Of a stretch of DNA of 64,000 nucleotides, positions 11,873 through 23,381 are shown in pieces. The DNA is from Saprospiraceae bacterium (lineage in GTDB: Bacteria; Bacteroidota; Bacteroidia; Chitinophagales; Saprospiraceae): NCBI GenBank assembly GCA_020631235.1, contig JAHDHQ010000019.1, positions 22,013 to 86,012 of the forward strand, read 5' to 3'. Positions within the stretch are counted from its first letter, which is position 1. Each line of letters begins with the position of its first letter. The notes under the pieces were generated by a model. That model made no database searches. It was not told the DNA's origin and saw nothing but the letters and a program-made list of their open reading frames with translations. Both the position numbers and the translations under genes were made by a program.

Positions 11873-12973
11873 CTATTTGGTTTCTTTTAATAAATTGACA
11901 AAATCGTCAAATAAGTATCTTGAATCGTGTGGGCCAGGTGCCGCTTCTGGATGATATTGAACACTAAAAGCTAAACCATTTTTTAGCTTTATGCCTTCTA
12001 TGGTATCATCGTTTAGATTTACGTGTGTGATATCTAAAACATCCAGTTTCGACTTTAGCGAGCTTGGATTAATTCCAAACCCATGATTTTGTGTTGTTAT
12101 TTCACATTTACCAGTTGCCATGTTTTTAACTGGATGATTTATGCCTCGATGACCATTATGCATTTTATATGTATCCACGCCTACCGATAATCCCAGCAAC
12201 TGGTGCCCTAGACAAATTCCGAAAACAGGCTTTTCCTCTTTGAGGATTTGCTTAATTGTCTCAATCGCATAATCCATTGATGCTGGATCTCCTGGTCCAT
12301 TAGATAAGAAATAGCCATCTGGATTATATTCTTTGATTTTTTCTAAGCTAGTTTTTGCAGGAAAAACTTTGCATTTACAACCACGATCTGTAAAACATTT
12401 CAAAATATTCTTCTTTATTCCAAAATCCAAAACCGCAATTTTGACACTTGCATCTTTCGGCCCTACTTCATAACTTTCTTTAGTAGTCACTTTGGAAGAT
12501 AACTCTAAACCTTCCATATTAGGAACATCAGCAAGTTTTGCTTTCAAAGTGTCAATATCTTCAATTTCAGAAGAAATGATGACGTTCATTGCCCCTTTAT
12601 CTCTTATCCGCTTTACTAAGGCTCTTGTATCTACCTGGTGGATGGCGACTAGATTATTTTTTTCAAAGTAATTTTGAATAGCATCATCTGCTAAAAGTCT
12701 AGAATATTTATTGGTGAAATTTTTGCAGATCAGTCCTTCAATTTGCACATTATCAGATTCATTATCATCAGCTAATGTCCCATAATTGCCAATGTGGGCA
12801 TTGGTGGTCAATAATATTTGTCCATAATATGAAGGATCAGTAAAAACCTCCTGATAACCTGTCATACCTGTATTAAAACATATCTCTCCTGTGGCTGTTC
12901 CGATTTTTCCAGCAGCCTTGCCATGAAAGACAGTGCCGTCATCCAAAACAAGAATGGCGTTTCTATTATCCAT
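11873..12973 (-). CDS. carA: carbamoyl-phosphate synthase small subunit
   Basis: LVLDDGTVFHGKAAG; GICLGHQLLGL class I glutamine amidotransferase motif. Confidence 0.96.
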   Translation of the reverse strand: MDNRNAILVLDDGTVFHGKAAGKIGTATGEICFNTGMTGYQEVFTDPSYYGQILLTTNAHIGNYGTLADDNESDNVQIEGLICKNFTNKYSRLLADDAIQNYFEKNNLVAIHQVDTRALVKRIRDKGAMNVIISSEIEDIDTLKAKLADVPNMEGLELSSKVTTKESYEVGPKDASVKIAVLDFGIKKNILKCFTDRGCKCKVFPAKTSLEKIKEYNPDGYFLSNGPGDPASMDYAIETIKQILKEEKPVFGICLGHQLLGLSVGVDTYKMHNGHRGINHPVKNMATGKCEITTQNHGFGINPSSLKSKLDVLDITHVNLNDDTIEGIKLKNGLAFSVQYHPEAAPGPHDSRYLFDDFVNLLKETK

Positions 12974-13062
12974 ATAAGAAGTTTACAGTTTTATTGTGTC
13001 ACCGAATAGCCGCAAATATAAATACATATTAACAAAAAAAAGGATGGATACACATGCAAAAA

Positions 13063-13090
13063 AAAAAGCGACAATTTTTTGTCGCTTTTT
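13063..13090 (-). terminator. intrinsic terminator at the end of the ribosomal operon
   Basis: AAAAAGCGACAA-TTTT-TTGTCGCTTTTT perfect hairpin with a long A-run on the plus strand (T-run on minus) just downstream of rplQ. Confidence 0.82.
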
Positions 13091-13094
13091 CATT

Positions 13095-13565
13095 TTATTC
13101 TTCCTCGCTTGAAGTAGCCGCTGGTGGCGGAACCGCAGCTTTTGATTTCTTTTTACCTCTTCTTGACCTACCTTTTTTAGATGATCCTGCTGATGCTAAC
13201 ATCAAATCATTAAAGTCGACAAACTCGATTAATGCCATTTCTGCAGCATCACCTTTTCTCGATCCTGTTTTGATGATTCTAGTGTATCCACCAGGTCTAG
13301 ATCCTATTTTGTCAGCAATAGGTCCAAATAATTCATTGATAGAATCCTTGTTTTGAAGTTTTCTGAAGACTTGTCTTCTTGAGTGTGTAGTATTATCTTT
13401 TGCTTTAGTTACTAAGGGTTCGATATAAACTCTTAGTGCTTTTGCTTTTGCCAATGTTGTGTTAATTCTTTTATGCTCAACAAGTGCATTGGCTAGGTTT
13501 TTAAGAAGGGCTACTCTATGTCCTTTTTTTCTACCTAAATGGTTAAATTTCTTTCCGTGTCTCAT
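13095..13565 (-). CDS. rplQ: 50S ribosomal protein L17 (Lys/Pro-rich C-terminal extension)
   Basis: [25 protein letters not shown]. Confidence 0.97.
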   Translation of the reverse strand: MRHGKKFNHLGRKKGHRVALLKNLANALVEHKRINTTLAKAKALRVYIEPLVTKAKDNTTHSRRQVFRKLQNKDSINELFGPIADKIGSRPGGYTRIIKTGSRKGDAAEMALIEFVDFNDLMLASAGSSKKGRSRRGKKKSKAAVPPPAATSSEEE

Positions 13566-13702
13566 GACTCTATTTTGAGTGTATCACTGACTACATTTGG
13601 CATTTCTGACTTGAACCTTGATGTTGTAGCTGGTTAATACTATTATAAAAACTATCCGGTATAATTAATTTTAAATTTTACCGAGTCAGAACGATATACT
13701 AT

Positions 13703-14701
13703 TTACTCTTCGTCTAATTTATATTTTGAAAGATCCATACCAAATGTCAGACCTTTATTTTGCAATAACTCTTCGATTTCCACTAGTGATTTTTTACCAA
13801 AGTTTCTAAACTTCAATAATTCGTGCATATCATATTTTACTACCTCTCCAAGTGAATTAATTTTAGCAGCCTTCAAACAATTGTAAGCTCTAACAGAAAG
13901 ATCAAGGTCTTCCAAACTAGTTTTAAGTAGTTTTCTCATGTGTAAAATATGCTCATCCACGATGTTGTCCTCTCTAGTAGAAGCATCTTCGAATGTTATA
14001 TTTTCATCTGTGATCAACATTAAATGTTGGATCAATATTTTTGAAGCTTCTTTTACTGCGTCTTCAGGATGTATAGTTCCATCTGTTTGAATAAACAGAT
14101 TTAACTGTTCGTAATCCGTACGCTGACCAACCCTTGTACTCTCTACCTTATAAGATACTTTCTTAATAGGTGTGTAAATCGCATCAATAGGAATAACTCC
14201 TATGGGTGCTTCTTTAGGTTGTGTTTCTGCAGCAGGAACGTAGCCTCTTCCCTTAGAAACAGATAATTCTATTTCTAAATTTACTGTACTTTCCATATTG
14301 CATATAACAAGATCAGGATTCATCACTTTAAATACATTAGTATGAGCTTCGATATCAGCTGCCGCGAATGTATCTTTTCCAGTGATTGTCAAGTAAATTT
14401 TTTCTTCTGTTGAAGATTCTTCGGCATTGATTGGTTTTAATCTAACTTGTTTTAAGTTCAAGATGATATCTACCACATCTTCCACCACCCCTTTGATGGT
14501 TGAGAATTCGTGATCTACTCCAGCAATTCTTATTGCAGAGATAGCATAACCTTCCAAAGAAGACAAAAGAACTCTTCTTATAGAGTTTCCAATAGTTTGC
14601 CCAAATCCAGGCTCAAGTGGTTTAAATTCGAATGTTCCATCGAATTCAGTGGCTTTTTGAAGAAGGATTTTATTTGGCTTCTGAAAATTTAATAAGTTCA
14701 T
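13703..14701 (-). CDS. rpoA: RNA polymerase alpha subunit
   Basis: [26 protein letters not shown]-type N-terminus; alpha-[24 protein letters not shown]. Confidence 0.97.
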   Translation of the reverse strand: [332 protein letters not shown]

Positions 14702-14768
14702 ACTCTATTATGACTAAAGATGTTTGAAAATGAAAAGCAAATAGGTATCACAATGGATACCTTTAGGC

Positions 14769-15380
14769 TTACTTAGAATATAATTCTACAATCAATTGTT
14801 CATTGATCTTTTCTGGAATGCTTTCTCTTTCAGGATATTCTAGGAATTTTCCTTCCATTTTTTGAGAGTTCCATTCTAACCAAGACCACTTAGTTACTGC
14901 TGGACTTGATTTTACTGCATTTTGAATAATTTCTAAATGCGCTGATTTATTTCTAACGGCTACAACATCACCTGGTCTTAAAGACACTGAAGGAATATTT
15001 GTAAGAATTCCATTAAGCAAAACATGCTTATGTGTAACTAATTGTCTAGCTGCTCTTCTTGTAGGAGCTAAACCTAGTCTGTAGACTGTATTATCTAACC
15101 TTGATTCTAAAAATTGTAAAAGCACAGTACCTGTTACTCCTTTTTTAGAAGCTGCCTTTTTGAAAAGATTTCTAAATTGTCTTTCCAATAAGCCATATGT
15201 ATATTTAGCTTTTTGCTTTTCAGTTAATTGTAAAGCGTAGTCTGATTTTTGCTTTCTCCTCTTACCATTACCATGTTGACCTGGTGGGTATTTTCTTCTT
15301 TCGAAACTCTTATCAGGGCCATATATCGCCTCTCCGAATTTTCTTGCTTTTTTTGTAGTTGGACCCGTATATCTTGCCAT
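14769..15380 (-). CDS. rpsD: 30S ribosomal protein S4
   Basis: [44 protein letters not shown]. Confidence 0.97.
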   Translation of the reverse strand: MARYTGPTTKKARKFGEAIYGPDKSFERRKYPPGQHGNGKRRKQKSDYALQLTEKQKAKYTYGLLERQFRNLFKKAASKKGVTGTVLLQFLESRLDNTVYRLGLAPTRRAARQLVTHKHVLLNGILTNIPSVSLRPGDVVAVRNKSAHLEIIQNAVKSSPAVTKWSWLEWNSQKMEGKFLEYPERESIPEKINEQLIVELYSK

Positions 15381-15405
15381 TAGCTAAAGATGGTTTTAAA
15401 TGAAA

Positions 15406-15789
15406 TTATACTCTTCTCTTTTTTGGTGGACGACAGCCATTATGAGGTATTGGCGTGACATCTTTAATTCTTGTGATCTTGATACCAAGACCATCAATCG
15501 CTCTGATAGCAGCTTCTCTTCCTGAACCAGGACCTTTAACATACACCTCAGCATATCTCATCCCTGCATCGTAAGCTACTTGACCTGCATCAGCGGCAGC
15601 AACTTGTGCTGCATAAGGTGTGTTTTTCTTAGAACCTCTAAATCCAGCTTTACCTGCTGAAGCCCATGAAATCACCTGGCCTGCTTTGTTAGTCATCGAT
15701 ATGATGATATTGTTAAAGCTTGCTTTAATGTAAACTAAACCTTCCGGCTCAACATTTACTTTACGTTTTTTTACTTTTCCTTTCGCCAT
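15406..15789 (-). CDS. rpsK: 30S ribosomal protein S11
   Basis: [39 protein letters not shown]. Confidence 0.97.
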   Translation of the reverse strand: MAKGKVKKRKVNVEPEGLVYIKASFNNIIISMTNKAGQVISWASAGKAGFRGSKKNTPYAAQVAAADAGQVAYDAGMRYAEVYVKGPGSGREAAIRAIDGLGIKITRIKDVTPIPHNGCRPPKKRRV

Positions 15790-15804
15790 TGGTAGACCTA
15801 TTTA

Positions 15805-16182
15805 TTATTTAGTTGCTTTCTTCTTGTTAGCAACTGTTTTCTTCTTTCCTTTTCTAGTACGAGCGTTTGTTTGAGTCTTTTGTCCACGTACAGGCAATCC
15901 TTTTCTGTGCCTCAAGCCTCTATAACTAGCTATATCCATCAAACGCTTAATATTCATTTGAACTTCACTTCTTAATTCACCCTCTAAAGTGTAATCATTT
16001 TGAAGTGTTACTGCCAAACTCTTAATTTCTTCGTCTTCCCAATCTTTGACTTTCTTATTCTCATCAATATTGAGATCGTTAAGAATTTTAGATGCTCTTG
16101 ATTTCCCGATACCATAGATATAAGTTAAACCTATAACACCTCTCTTATTTTTTGGTAAATCTACTCCTGATAACCTTGCCAT
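15805..16182 (-). CDS. rpsM: 30S ribosomal protein S13
   Basis: [52 protein letters not shown]. Confidence 0.97.
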   Translation of the reverse strand: MARLSGVDLPKNKRGVIGLTYIYGIGKSRASKILNDLNIDENKKVKDWEDEEIKSLAVTLQNDYTLEGELRSEVQMNIKRLMDIASYRGLRHRKGLPVRGQKTQTNARTRKGKKKTVANKKKATK

Positions 16183-16185
16183 AGC

Positions 16186-16302
16186 TTAACCTTGTCTTTG
16201 TTTAAATCTAGGATTCTTCTTATTAATCACGAATAATTTTCCGTGGCGTCTTACGATCTTGCAATCTGCAGATCTTTTCTTAATAGATGCTTTTACTTTC
16301 AT
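16186..16302 (-). CDS. rpmJ: 50S ribosomal protein L36
   Basis: Read directly: [38 protein letters not shown] (38 aa, below the ORF-track cutoff), between infA and rpsM. Confidence 0.95.
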   Translation of the reverse strand: MKVKASIKKRSADCKIVRRHGKLFVINKKNPRFKQRQG

Positions 16303-16308
16303 CTCAGT

Positions 16309-16527
16309 TTATTTATACCTATATGTTATACGTCCTCTTGTTAAATCATAAGGGGACATTTCTACCGCAACTTTATCACCAGGCAAAATACGAATGTAGT
16401 GCATTCTCATTTTTCCCGAAATGGTTGCTACAATCAAATGATCGTTTTCCAATCTCACTCTAAACATAGCGTTAGACAGTGCTTCATCGATGGTTCCGTC
16501 TAATTTTATTAATTCTTGTTTAGCCAT
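16309..16527 (-). CDS. infA: translation initiation factor IF-1
   Basis: [53 protein letters not shown]. Confidence 0.97.
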   Translation of the reverse strand: MAKQELIKLDGTIDEALSNAMFRVRLENDHLIVATISGKMRMHYIRILPGDKVAVEMSPYDLTRGRITYRYK

Positions 16528-16551
16528 TATTTTAAATTGGAGTGCAAATAT

Positions 16552-17364
16552 CTAACTTTTTCTCGTAAAAGTCTTGATTTCACTGTTATTTTTCACTTCT
16601 TTTTCTACAATCGTATGGTCAGACAAAATGTCGACACCTCCATCTATCACTGCAACTGTATGTTCGAAATGTGCTGAAGGTTTCCCATCCTTTGTAACTA
16701 TAGTCCATCCATCTTTAGATTGACGTACATTTTTCTTACCCATATTCACCATTGGTTCTATAGCAATAACCAATCCTTTCTTCATTTTTGGTCCAAATCC
16801 ACGTCGTCCATAATTAGGCACCTCTGGCGATTCATGTAAATTTCTACCTATACCATGCCCTACTAACTCACGAACTATACTGTATTTTTTCTCTTTTTCT
16901 ATATACGATTGAATAGCATTGCTCACATCTCCTATTCTAGCTTCCGGCTTTACTTTCTCGATGCCTAAATATAGAGAATCATTAGTTGCATGCATTAAAT
17001 CAATCACTTCGTCTCCTACATTTGGAAACGCAAAAGTAAAGGCTGAATCTCCATAAAATCCATTCCAGAATACTCCACAATCGATACTCAAAATATCTGT
17101 ATCTGTAAATTCTTTTTCGGTGGGTATACCGTGTACTACCGCTTCATTAGCAGAAATACATAATGTAGAAGGAAAACCATTATAATCTTTGAACCCTGGC
17201 ACTGCTCCATCGTGATCTCTTATAAAAGCTTCAGCTTGTTCGTCAATATATTTTCCTGTAACGCCAGGTTTTAATATACTAGCTACATGAGCTAAAGTCT
17301 TACTAACGAGCAAACAGCTTTTCCGGATTAATTCTATTTCTTCTGGGGACTTGAGGTAAATCAT
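16552..17364 (-). CDS. map: type I methionyl aminopeptidase
   Basis: CISANEAVVHGIP, DCGVFWNGFYGDSAFTF, VGHGIGRNLHE, AIEPMV. Confidence 0.96.
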   Translation of the reverse strand: MIYLKSPEEIELIRKSCLLVSKTLAHVASILKPGVTGKYIDEQAEAFIRDHDGAVPGFKDYNGFPSTLCISANEAVVHGIPTEKEFTDTDILSIDCGVFWNGFYGDSAFTFAFPNVGDEVIDLMHATNDSLYLGIEKVKPEARIGDVSNAIQSYIEKEKKYSIVRELVGHGIGRNLHESPEVPNYGRRGFGPKMKKGLVIAIEPMVNMGKKNVRQSKDGWTIVTKDGKPSAHFEHTVAVIDGGVDILSDHTIVEKEVKNNSEIKTFTRKS

Positions 17365-17382
17365 CTAACTAGAGCAGTTATA

Positions 17383-18744
17383 TTACATTCCAGCTCCTAT
17401 CGGTTGAACACCACTCTTTCCTTTGATTTTTCCAGATTTCACAAGACCATCATATTTACGCATTAGTAAATAAGAATTTATTTGATCGAGTGTATCTAGA
17501 ACAACACCTACTAAAATCAACAGTGAAGTACCACCATAAAACAAAGCGAATCCATCATTAACACCTAAGTTTGCGCCAATCAATGCTGGAAAGATTGAAA
17601 TTAAACCTAAGAAAATGGATCCTGGGAAAGTAATTCGTGACGTAAGTGTATCTATAAAGTCTTGCGTTTGCTTTCCTGGCTTAATTCCCGGAATGAACGC
17701 ATTTTGTCTTTTAAGATATTCAGCATACTGCTGAGGATTTACTAATAATGCTGTATATACATAAGTAAAAACAACTACTAGTAAAAAGAATACAATATTG
17801 TATGGTACTGACTTCCAGTCTGCCAAACTTTGCAAAATTCCTGAGCTACCATCATTACCTAACCATTGTGCAATAGTTAATGGAAGAAACATGATTGCTT
17901 GAGCAAAGATGATTGGCATTACTCCAGCGGCATTTACCTTTAAAGGGATAAAATCTCTAGCTCCTTGTACTGGTATATTACCTGTAGATCTACCTACCAT
18001 TCGTTTTGCAAACTGAAGTGGTATTCTTCGTATACCTTGGATAATCAATATAGTAACTAATACAATACCAAAGAAAACCAATAATTCGATGATAAACATG
18101 AATAAGTTACTTTGGATTTTTGCTTGCAATTCGGCGACAAAAACTTTAGGTAGTGTTGCAATTATACCTACCATGATTAGTAACGAAATACCATTACCCA
18201 CACCACGATCTGTAATTTTTTCCCCTAACCACATCGCAAATATAGTACCTGTGGATAGTATGATAATACCTACTAAATAAAATACTGATTGAGGCATGCC
18301 TTCATAGATTGCTCCTGGCATTGTGCCTATATAAGTTAGGTATCCTCCACCTTGAACTAAAGTAATTAACACTGTTAAAATACGTGTGATTTGAGTAATT
18401 TTCTTTCTTCCAGACTCACCTTCTTTTTGCTGAAGTCTTTGGAAATAAGGGACTCCAAAACCTAATAACTGAATAATGATCGAAGCTGTGATGTAAGGCA
18501 TAATACCCAATGCAAAAATTGCAGCCTGCCCAAAAGCACCACCTGTGAAAGCATTAATTAATCCTAATAGATCAGCTGTGTTGCCGCTCCCCATGCTATT
18601 TTCAATAGCTTCTGGATTTACACCTGGAAGCACAATAAATGAACCTAATCTATATACTCCTAAAAGTAAAATAGTGAATAAAAGTCTTTGCCTAAGTTCC
18701 TTTATTTTCCAAATGTTTTCTAATGTCTCTATAAACTTCTTCAT
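17383..18744 (-). CDS. secY: preprotein translocase subunit SecY
   Basis: 453 aa polytopic protein, PYITASIIIQLL, ITDRGVGNGISLLIM. Confidence 0.97.
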   Translation of the reverse strand: MKKFIETLENIWKIKELRQRLLFTILLLGVYRLGSFIVLPGVNPEAIENSMGSGNTADLLGLINAFTGGAFGQAAIFALGIMPYITASIIIQLLGFGVPYFQRLQQKEGESGRKKITQITRILTVLITLVQGGGYLTYIGTMPGAIYEGMPQSVFYLVGIIILSTGTIFAMWLGEKITDRGVGNGISLLIMVGIIATLPKVFVAELQAKIQSNLFMFIIELLVFFGIVLVTILIIQGIRRIPLQFAKRMVGRSTGNIPVQGARDFIPLKVNAAGVMPIIFAQAIMFLPLTIAQWLGNDGSSGILQSLADWKSVPYNIVFFLLVVVFTYVYTALLVNPQQYAEYLKRQNAFIPGIKPGKQTQDFIDTLTSRITFPGSIFLGLISIFPALIGANLGVNDGFALFYGGTSLLILVGVVLDTLDQINSYLLMRKYDGLVKSGKIKGKSGVQPIGAGM

Positions 18745-18753
18745 TATAATATA

Positions 18754-19200
18754 TTATAGCAAGGTTACTGAACCTCCTTTAGCTTCAACAAGTTCTTTCC
18801 CTTTATTGGAAATTGCATTTACAGTTAGTGTTAATGCGCTATTTAACTCACCATTACCCAGCACTTTAACTTTATCAGTCTTCTTTATATAACCTAATTC
18901 ATAAAGCTTTGCCGTGCTTAGTTCTTTCACACCGTGTTTTTTGCTGATTGCTTCTAATTGCCCAACATTCATTGGCACAAATACAACCCTGTTAGGATTC
19001 TTAAAACCTCTCTTTGGCAAACGCATTTGTAGTGGCATCTGACCACCTTCAAAATTAAGCTTTCGACTATATCCAGATCTTGACTTAGCTCCTTTGTGAC
19101 CTCTTGTCGAAGTACCACCTCTTCCTGATCCTTGTCCTCTTGCTACTCTTTTTCTGGTTTTTACTGAACCAGCTGCTGGTCTTAAATTATTTAATTCCAT
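18754..19200 (-). CDS. rplO: 50S ribosomal protein L15
   Basis: MELNNLRPAAGSVKTRKRVARGQGSGRGGTSTRGHKGAKSRSGY. Confidence 0.97.
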   Translation of the reverse strand: MELNNLRPAAGSVKTRKRVARGQGSGRGGTSTRGHKGAKSRSGYSRKLNFEGGQMPLQMRLPKRGFKNPNRVVFVPMNVGQLEAISKKHGVKELSTAKLYELGYIKKTDKVKVLGNGELNSALTLTVNAISNKGKELVEAKGGSVTLL

Positions 19201-19217
19201 GATAATTTTGCTTAAAA

Positions 19218-19397
19218 TTAAAGTTCTTCAATTTTCAAAAGGTGACTTACCTTATTGATCATTCCTAATACCTGATCATTCACATCTTTTTCGATGGTAT
19301 GATGCATTCTGCGTAGACCTAAGGCTCTCACTGTATCTTTTTGAGATTTTGGTCTATCAATTACACTTCTGACTAAGGTTAATCGTGCTTTTTTCAT
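19218..19397 (-). CDS. rpmD: 50S ribosomal protein L30
   Basis: Read directly: MKKARLTLVRSVIDRPKSQKDTVRALGLRRMHHTIEKDVNDQVLGMINKVSHLLKIEEL (59 aa, below the ORF-track cutoff), between rplO and rpsE. Confidence 0.95.
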   Translation of the reverse strand: MKKARLTLVRSVIDRPKSQKDTVRALGLRRMHHTIEKDVNDQVLGMINKVSHLLKIEEL

Positions 19398-19415
19398 AAT
19401 AATGAACTTTATATT

Positions 19416-19937
19416 CTATCCTTCAAATAGTTTTCTCATAGTGATGCCTCTTTCTCTGGCCACCTGATCTGGGCTTCTCATGAGTTGTAGGGCATTTATA
19501 GTTGCTTTAACCACGTTGTGTGGGTTTGCAGATCCTTGCGATTTAGCTAATACATTTTGCACACCTGCTATTTCAAGTACAGCTCTCATAGCTCCACCTG
19601 CAATCACACCGGTACCATCAGAAGCTGGTTTCAAAAGCACTTTTCCTGCACCGTATTTTCCTTTTTGCTCGTGTGGTATTGTCCCGTTAAGAATAGGAAC
19701 TTTTACCATACTTTTCTTAGCATCATCAACAGCTTTTGCAATGGATTCGGATACATCTCTAGCTTTACCAAGACCGTGTCCTACTAAACCATTACCATCA
19801 CCGACTACTACAAGTGCAGAGAAGCTAAACGTTCTACCCCCTTTAGTTACTTTGGCAACTCGATTGAGCTTCACCAATTTTTCCTTAATATCAGAAACTT
19901 CAGCGGGATTAATCCTATTTTGATTCTTCTTGTTCAT
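19416..19937 (-). CDS. rpsE: 30S ribosomal protein S5
   Basis: [26 protein letters not shown]. Confidence 0.97.
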   Translation of the reverse strand: MNKKNQNRINPAEVSDIKEKLVKLNRVAKVTKGGRTFSFSALVVVGDGNGLVGHGLGKARDVSESIAKAVDDAKKSMVKVPILNGTIPHEQKGKYGAGKVLLKPASDGTGVIAGGAMRAVLEIAGVQNVLAKSQGSANPHNVVKATINALQLMRSPDQVARERGITMRKLFEG

Positions 19938-19949
19938 AATTCTTAACTA

Positions 19950-20288
19950 TTAAAATACTATACCAGCTTCTCTAGCTCCTTCAGCCAAAGACTTTATTCT
20001 ACCGTGATATACATAACCGTTTCTATCAAAAACTACTTTCTCTATATTTGCTGCTTTTGCTTTATCGGCTATAGCTTTCCCAACCATTGTTGCTTGTTCT
20101 ACTTTTGTACCATTCATACCACTAGAGCTTGCGCTTGCAATGGTTTGACCGTTCACATCATCAATTAGTTGAGCGTAAATACTTTTATTACTTTTAAATA
20201 CTGTTAATCTAGGTCGATCACTGTTTCCAGAAATAGACTTTCTGATACGGTATTTTATTTTACTCCTCTTAGTAAGTTTCTTACTCAT
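19950..20288 (-). CDS. rplR: 50S ribosomal protein L18
   Basis: [50 protein letters not shown]. Confidence 0.97.
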   Translation of the reverse strand: MSKKLTKRSKIKYRIRKSISGNSDRPRLTVFKSNKSIYAQLIDDVNGQTIASASSSGMNGTKVEQATMVGKAIADKAKAANIEKVVFDRNGYVYHGRIKSLAEGAREAGIVF

Positions 20289-20308
20289 TTTCGAAGACTT
20301 TTTATCAA

Positions 20309-20863
20309 TTATTTAGCTGCTGTTTTACCAGCTTTTCTTCTTAAAATTTCACCTTTAAATTTAACACCTTTTCCTTTATAAGGTTCTGGCTTTCGGAAAG
20401 CTCTTATTTTGGCTGCTACTTGACCAATCAATTGTTTGTCATGGCTTTCTAAAGTTATTAATGGTGGTTGTCCTTTTTCCATAGCTGTTGTTAATTTCAC
20501 TTCAGCTGGAATGGCAAAATAGATAGGGTGAGAATATCCCAAAGCTAATTCCAATAAGTTACCTGTGCTGTTGCATCTATATCCAACTCCAATTAACTCA
20601 AGTTCTTTTTTATAACCTTCAGATACACCGATTACCATATTTTGAATCAATGTACGATACAAACCATGCATTGATTTATGTCTCTTTTGTTCGGTGGGTC
20701 TTGAAACGCTTAATACGCCATCCTCTATCTTAATACCCATGTCTGGATGCACTTGCTGAGTTAATTCACCTTTAGGTCCTTTAACTGTGACTAAGTTTCC
20801 TTGAGAAACGTCAATTGTAACTCCGCTTGTAACTTCTATGGGTGATAATCCTATCCTTGACAT
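20309..20863 (-). CDS. rplF: 50S ribosomal protein L6
   Basis: [37 protein letters not shown]. Confidence 0.97.
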   Translation of the reverse strand: MSRIGLSPIEVTSGVTIDVSQGNLVTVKGPKGELTQQVHPDMGIKIEDGVLSVSRPTEQKRHKSMHGLYRTLIQNMVIGVSEGYKKELELIGVGYRCNSTGNLLELALGYSHPIYFAIPAEVKLTTAMEKGQPPLITLESHDKQLIGQVAAKIRAFRKPEPYKGKGVKFKGEILRRKAGKTAAK

Positions 20864-20887
20864 TATATCTGCTTTTTAATATTTCAA

Positions 20888-21292
20888 TTAGTAAACGTAG
20901 CAAATTAATTCGCCACCTAAACGTTGTCTTTGAGCATCTTTACCGGTCATTAAGCCTTTAGATGTAGATACAACTGTAATGCCTAAACCATTAATTACTC
21001 TTGGTATATCCTTAGTGCCTGCATATTTTCTTAGTCCAGGCTTACTAATTCGCTGCATGTCTCTGATCACTGGTTTCCCAGTTTCTTGAAGATATTTCAA
21101 GGCTATCTTAATGATTCCTTGCTTTCCTTCTTCGTCAGCGAATTTATATTTCTTAATAAAACCTTGATCATAAAGGATCTCAGTTAATTGCTTTTTCATG
21201 TTTGAAGCAGGTATTTCTACTACTCGGTGATTCGCCAACGCGGCGTTTCGAATTCTAGTTAGATAATCTGCTATTGGATCTGTTACTGCCAT
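20888..21292 (-). CDS. rpsH: 30S ribosomal protein S8
   Basis: TDPIADYLTRIRNA; GLGITVVSTSKGLMT. Confidence 0.97.
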   Translation of the reverse strand: MAVTDPIADYLTRIRNAALANHRVVEIPASNMKKQLTEILYDQGFIKKYKFADEEGKQGIIKIALKYLQETGKPVIRDMQRISKPGLRKYAGTKDIPRVINGLGITVVSTSKGLMTGKDAQRQRLGGELICYVY

Positions 21293-21310
21293 TTCTACTT
21301 TATTAATTGA

Positions 21311-21580
21311 TTACCAACTTGCTTTTGTTACACCTGGAATTTTACCTTCAAGCGCCATTTTTCTAAAAGTAACTCTATTGATGCCAAATTTTCTCATATA
21401 CCCTTTAGGTCTTCCTGTTAGTAAGCATCTGTTGTGCAATCTTACTGGAGAAGAGTTTTTAGGTAACTTATCTAATTCGTCCCATCTACCTTCTTTTTTC
21501 AACTGAGCTCTAAGATCTGCATATTTAGCAACCATCTTTTGTCTCTTGGCTTCTCTTGCTATTAGTGATTTTCTAGCCAT
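21311..21580 (-). CDS. rpsN: 30S ribosomal protein S14
   Basis: [44 protein letters not shown]. Confidence 0.97.
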   Translation of the reverse strand: MARKSLIAREAKRQKMVAKYADLRAQLKKEGRWDELDKLPKNSSPVRLHNRCLLTGRPKGYMRKFGINRVTFRKMALEGKIPGVTKASW

Positions 21581-21585
21581 TGGTA

Positions 21586-22146
21586 TTAATTATTTCTTTG
21601 ATTTTTGAATGGAAGTCCTAACAGTTTTAGTAACTCTAATGCTTCAACGTCTGTCTTAGCTGTCGTTACAAAACTTATATCCAATCCAGTAATTGCGTTA
21701 ACTTTATCTAGGTTAATTTCAGGGAAAATGATTTGTTCTTTGATACCAATAGAGTAATTTCCTCTACCGTCAAAACTTTTATCATTAATTCCTCTAAAAT
21801 CTCTTACCCTTGGAAGGGCAACATTTACAAACCTATCTAAGAATTCGTACATCATATTGTGACGCAATGTTACCTTAGCACCAATCACTACATCTTCTCT
21901 TAACTTAAAGTTTGAGATTGATTGTCTTGCTTTAGTAGGCACAGCTTTTTGACCAGTTATCATAGTCAATTCTTCTAGTGCATGATCCACTAATTTCTTA
22001 TCTTGAGTAGCACCACCTACCCCTCTGTTTACAGCGATTTTGGTCAATTTCGGAACTTCCATTACGCTTTTGTATTGGAACTTCTCCATCATTTTTGGAA
22101 TGACCTCTTCCTGATAGTGTTTTTTTATCGTTGGAACGTAACTCAT
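21586..22146 (-). CDS. rplE: 50S ribosomal protein L5
   Basis: [45 protein letters not shown]. Confidence 0.97.
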   Translation of the reverse strand: MSYVPTIKKHYQEEVIPKMMEKFQYKSVMEVPKLTKIAVNRGVGGATQDKKLVDHALEELTMITGQKAVPTKARQSISNFKLREDVVIGAKVTLRHNMMYEFLDRFVNVALPRVRDFRGINDKSFDGRGNYSIGIKEQIIFPEINLDKVNAITGLDISFVTTAKTDVEALELLKLLGLPFKNQRNN

Positions 22147-22148
22147 AG

Positions 22149-22457
22149 TTATATTCTTTCTCCTGATTTTTTTGAATATCTTACCAACTTACCATCTTCG
22201 ACTCTTCGTCCAATTCTGGTAGCCTCTCCTGATTTAGGATCTACTAATGCAAGGTTAGATATATGAATTGGTGCTTCAATGTCATTTATCCCTCCTGGAT
22301 TATCATTAGTGGGTTTAGTGTGCTTCTTCTTTAAATTTATACCTTCTACAATAGCTCTGTATTTAGCAGGTAATACCTTTAAAACTTCACCGGTCTGTCC
22401 TTTACTTGATCCGGCTAATACAATCACTTTGTCCCCTTTCTTAACATGTATCTTCAT
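22149..22457 (-). CDS. rplX: 50S ribosomal protein L24
   Basis: [27 protein letters not shown]. Confidence 0.96.
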   Translation of the reverse strand: MKIHVKKGDKVIVLAGSSKGQTGEVLKVLPAKYRAIVEGINLKKKHTKPTNDNPGGINDIEAPIHISNLALVDPKSGEATRIGRRVEDGKLVRYSKKSGERI

Positions 22458-22460
22458 AAC

Positions 22461-22826
22461 TTAAAGTACTTCTGGTGCTAGTGAAATGATACGCATATAA
22501 TCTTTATCCCTTAACTCTCTCGCAACAGGGCCGAAAATACGAGTTCCTCTTGGTTCTTCAGCTTCGGTTAACAATACTACTGCATTATCATCAAATCTGA
22601 TATAAGAACCATCTTTTCTACGAATTTCTTTTTTAGTTCGTACAACAACTGCTTTTGAAACAGATCCTTTTTTCACTCCGCCTGGAGAAGTACTTTTTAC
22701 TGAACATACTATCGTATCTCCTATTGAAGCGTATCTTCTTCCAGAACCTCCAAGTACTCTAATACAAAGTACTTCTTTAGCTCCGCTGTTATCTGCTACT
22801 TTTAATCTACTTTCCTGTTGAATCAT
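22461..22826 (-). CDS. rplN: 50S ribosomal protein L14
   Basis: [27 protein letters not shown]. Confidence 0.97.
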   Translation of the reverse strand: MIQQESRLKVADNSGAKEVLCIRVLGGSGRRYASIGDTIVCSVKSTSPGGVKKGSVSKAVVVRTKKEIRRKDGSYIRFDDNAVVLLTEAEEPRGTRIFGPVARELRDKDYMRIISLAPEVL

Positions 22827-22837
22827 CGGAATAAATT

Positions 22838-23095
22838 TTACTTAGCTCTTTCTAATATTTCAACCAAGTTCCACCGCTTTCTACGGCTCAATGGTCTTGA
22901 TTCTATAATTTTTACAGTATCCCCTTCATTGGCTTCATTTTTTTCATCATGAGCCAAAAACTTCTTTGACTTCTTCATGAATTTACCATAAATGGGATGC
23001 TTTATCCTTCTCTCTACTTTTACAGCAATGGTTTTTTCCATTTTATTGCTAGTAACCACACCAACACGCTGTTTTTTAAAAGATTGTGACTCCAT
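22838..23095 (-). CDS. rpsQ: 30S ribosomal protein S17
   Basis: [29 protein letters not shown]; the ORF-track start (23137) overlaps rpmC, so the internal ATG at 23095 is preferred. Confidence 0.93.
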   Translation of the reverse strand: MESQSFKKQRVGVVTSNKMEKTIAVKVERRIKHPIYGKFMKKSKKFLAHDEKNEANEGDTVKIIESRPLSRRKRWNLVEILERAK

Positions 23096-23096
23096 G

Positions 23097-23357
23097 TTAT
23101 TTGTTTCTTCTTCTTTTTCTAATTCTAGATCTTTCACTAAGAGCCTCTGCTGGCATTTCTGCTAATTCTCTTCTTCTCACTTCTGTTCTCAACCTTGCGA
23201 CATCTCTTCTAACTTCTCTCAATGTCATAGGATTTTCTAAACCTTTTAATGCATGTTCAAACTTCATTTTTTTGAACTGTGCTAAAGTCTCTGTTAGTTC
23301 GTTTGTTAACTCTTCAGAGGTAAAATCCTGTAATTCTAAATATTTCTTACTAGCCAT
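23097..23357 (-). CDS. rpmC: 50S ribosomal protein L29
   Basis: L29-type helical protein between rplP and rps[24 protein letters not shown]. Confidence 0.95.
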   Translation of the reverse strand: MASKKYLELQDFTSEELTNELTETLAQFKKMKFEHALKGLENPMTLREVRRDVARLRTEVRRRELAEMPAEALSERSRIRKRRRNK

Positions 23358-23381
23358 TGTGCTAAAATTTCTTAGTTGTTA

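Noticed and set aside
22838-23137. Longer S17 start ([14 protein letters not shown]...)
   Set aside because: Overlaps rpmC coding sequence; MESQSFKK start at 23095 fits S17 and operon spacing
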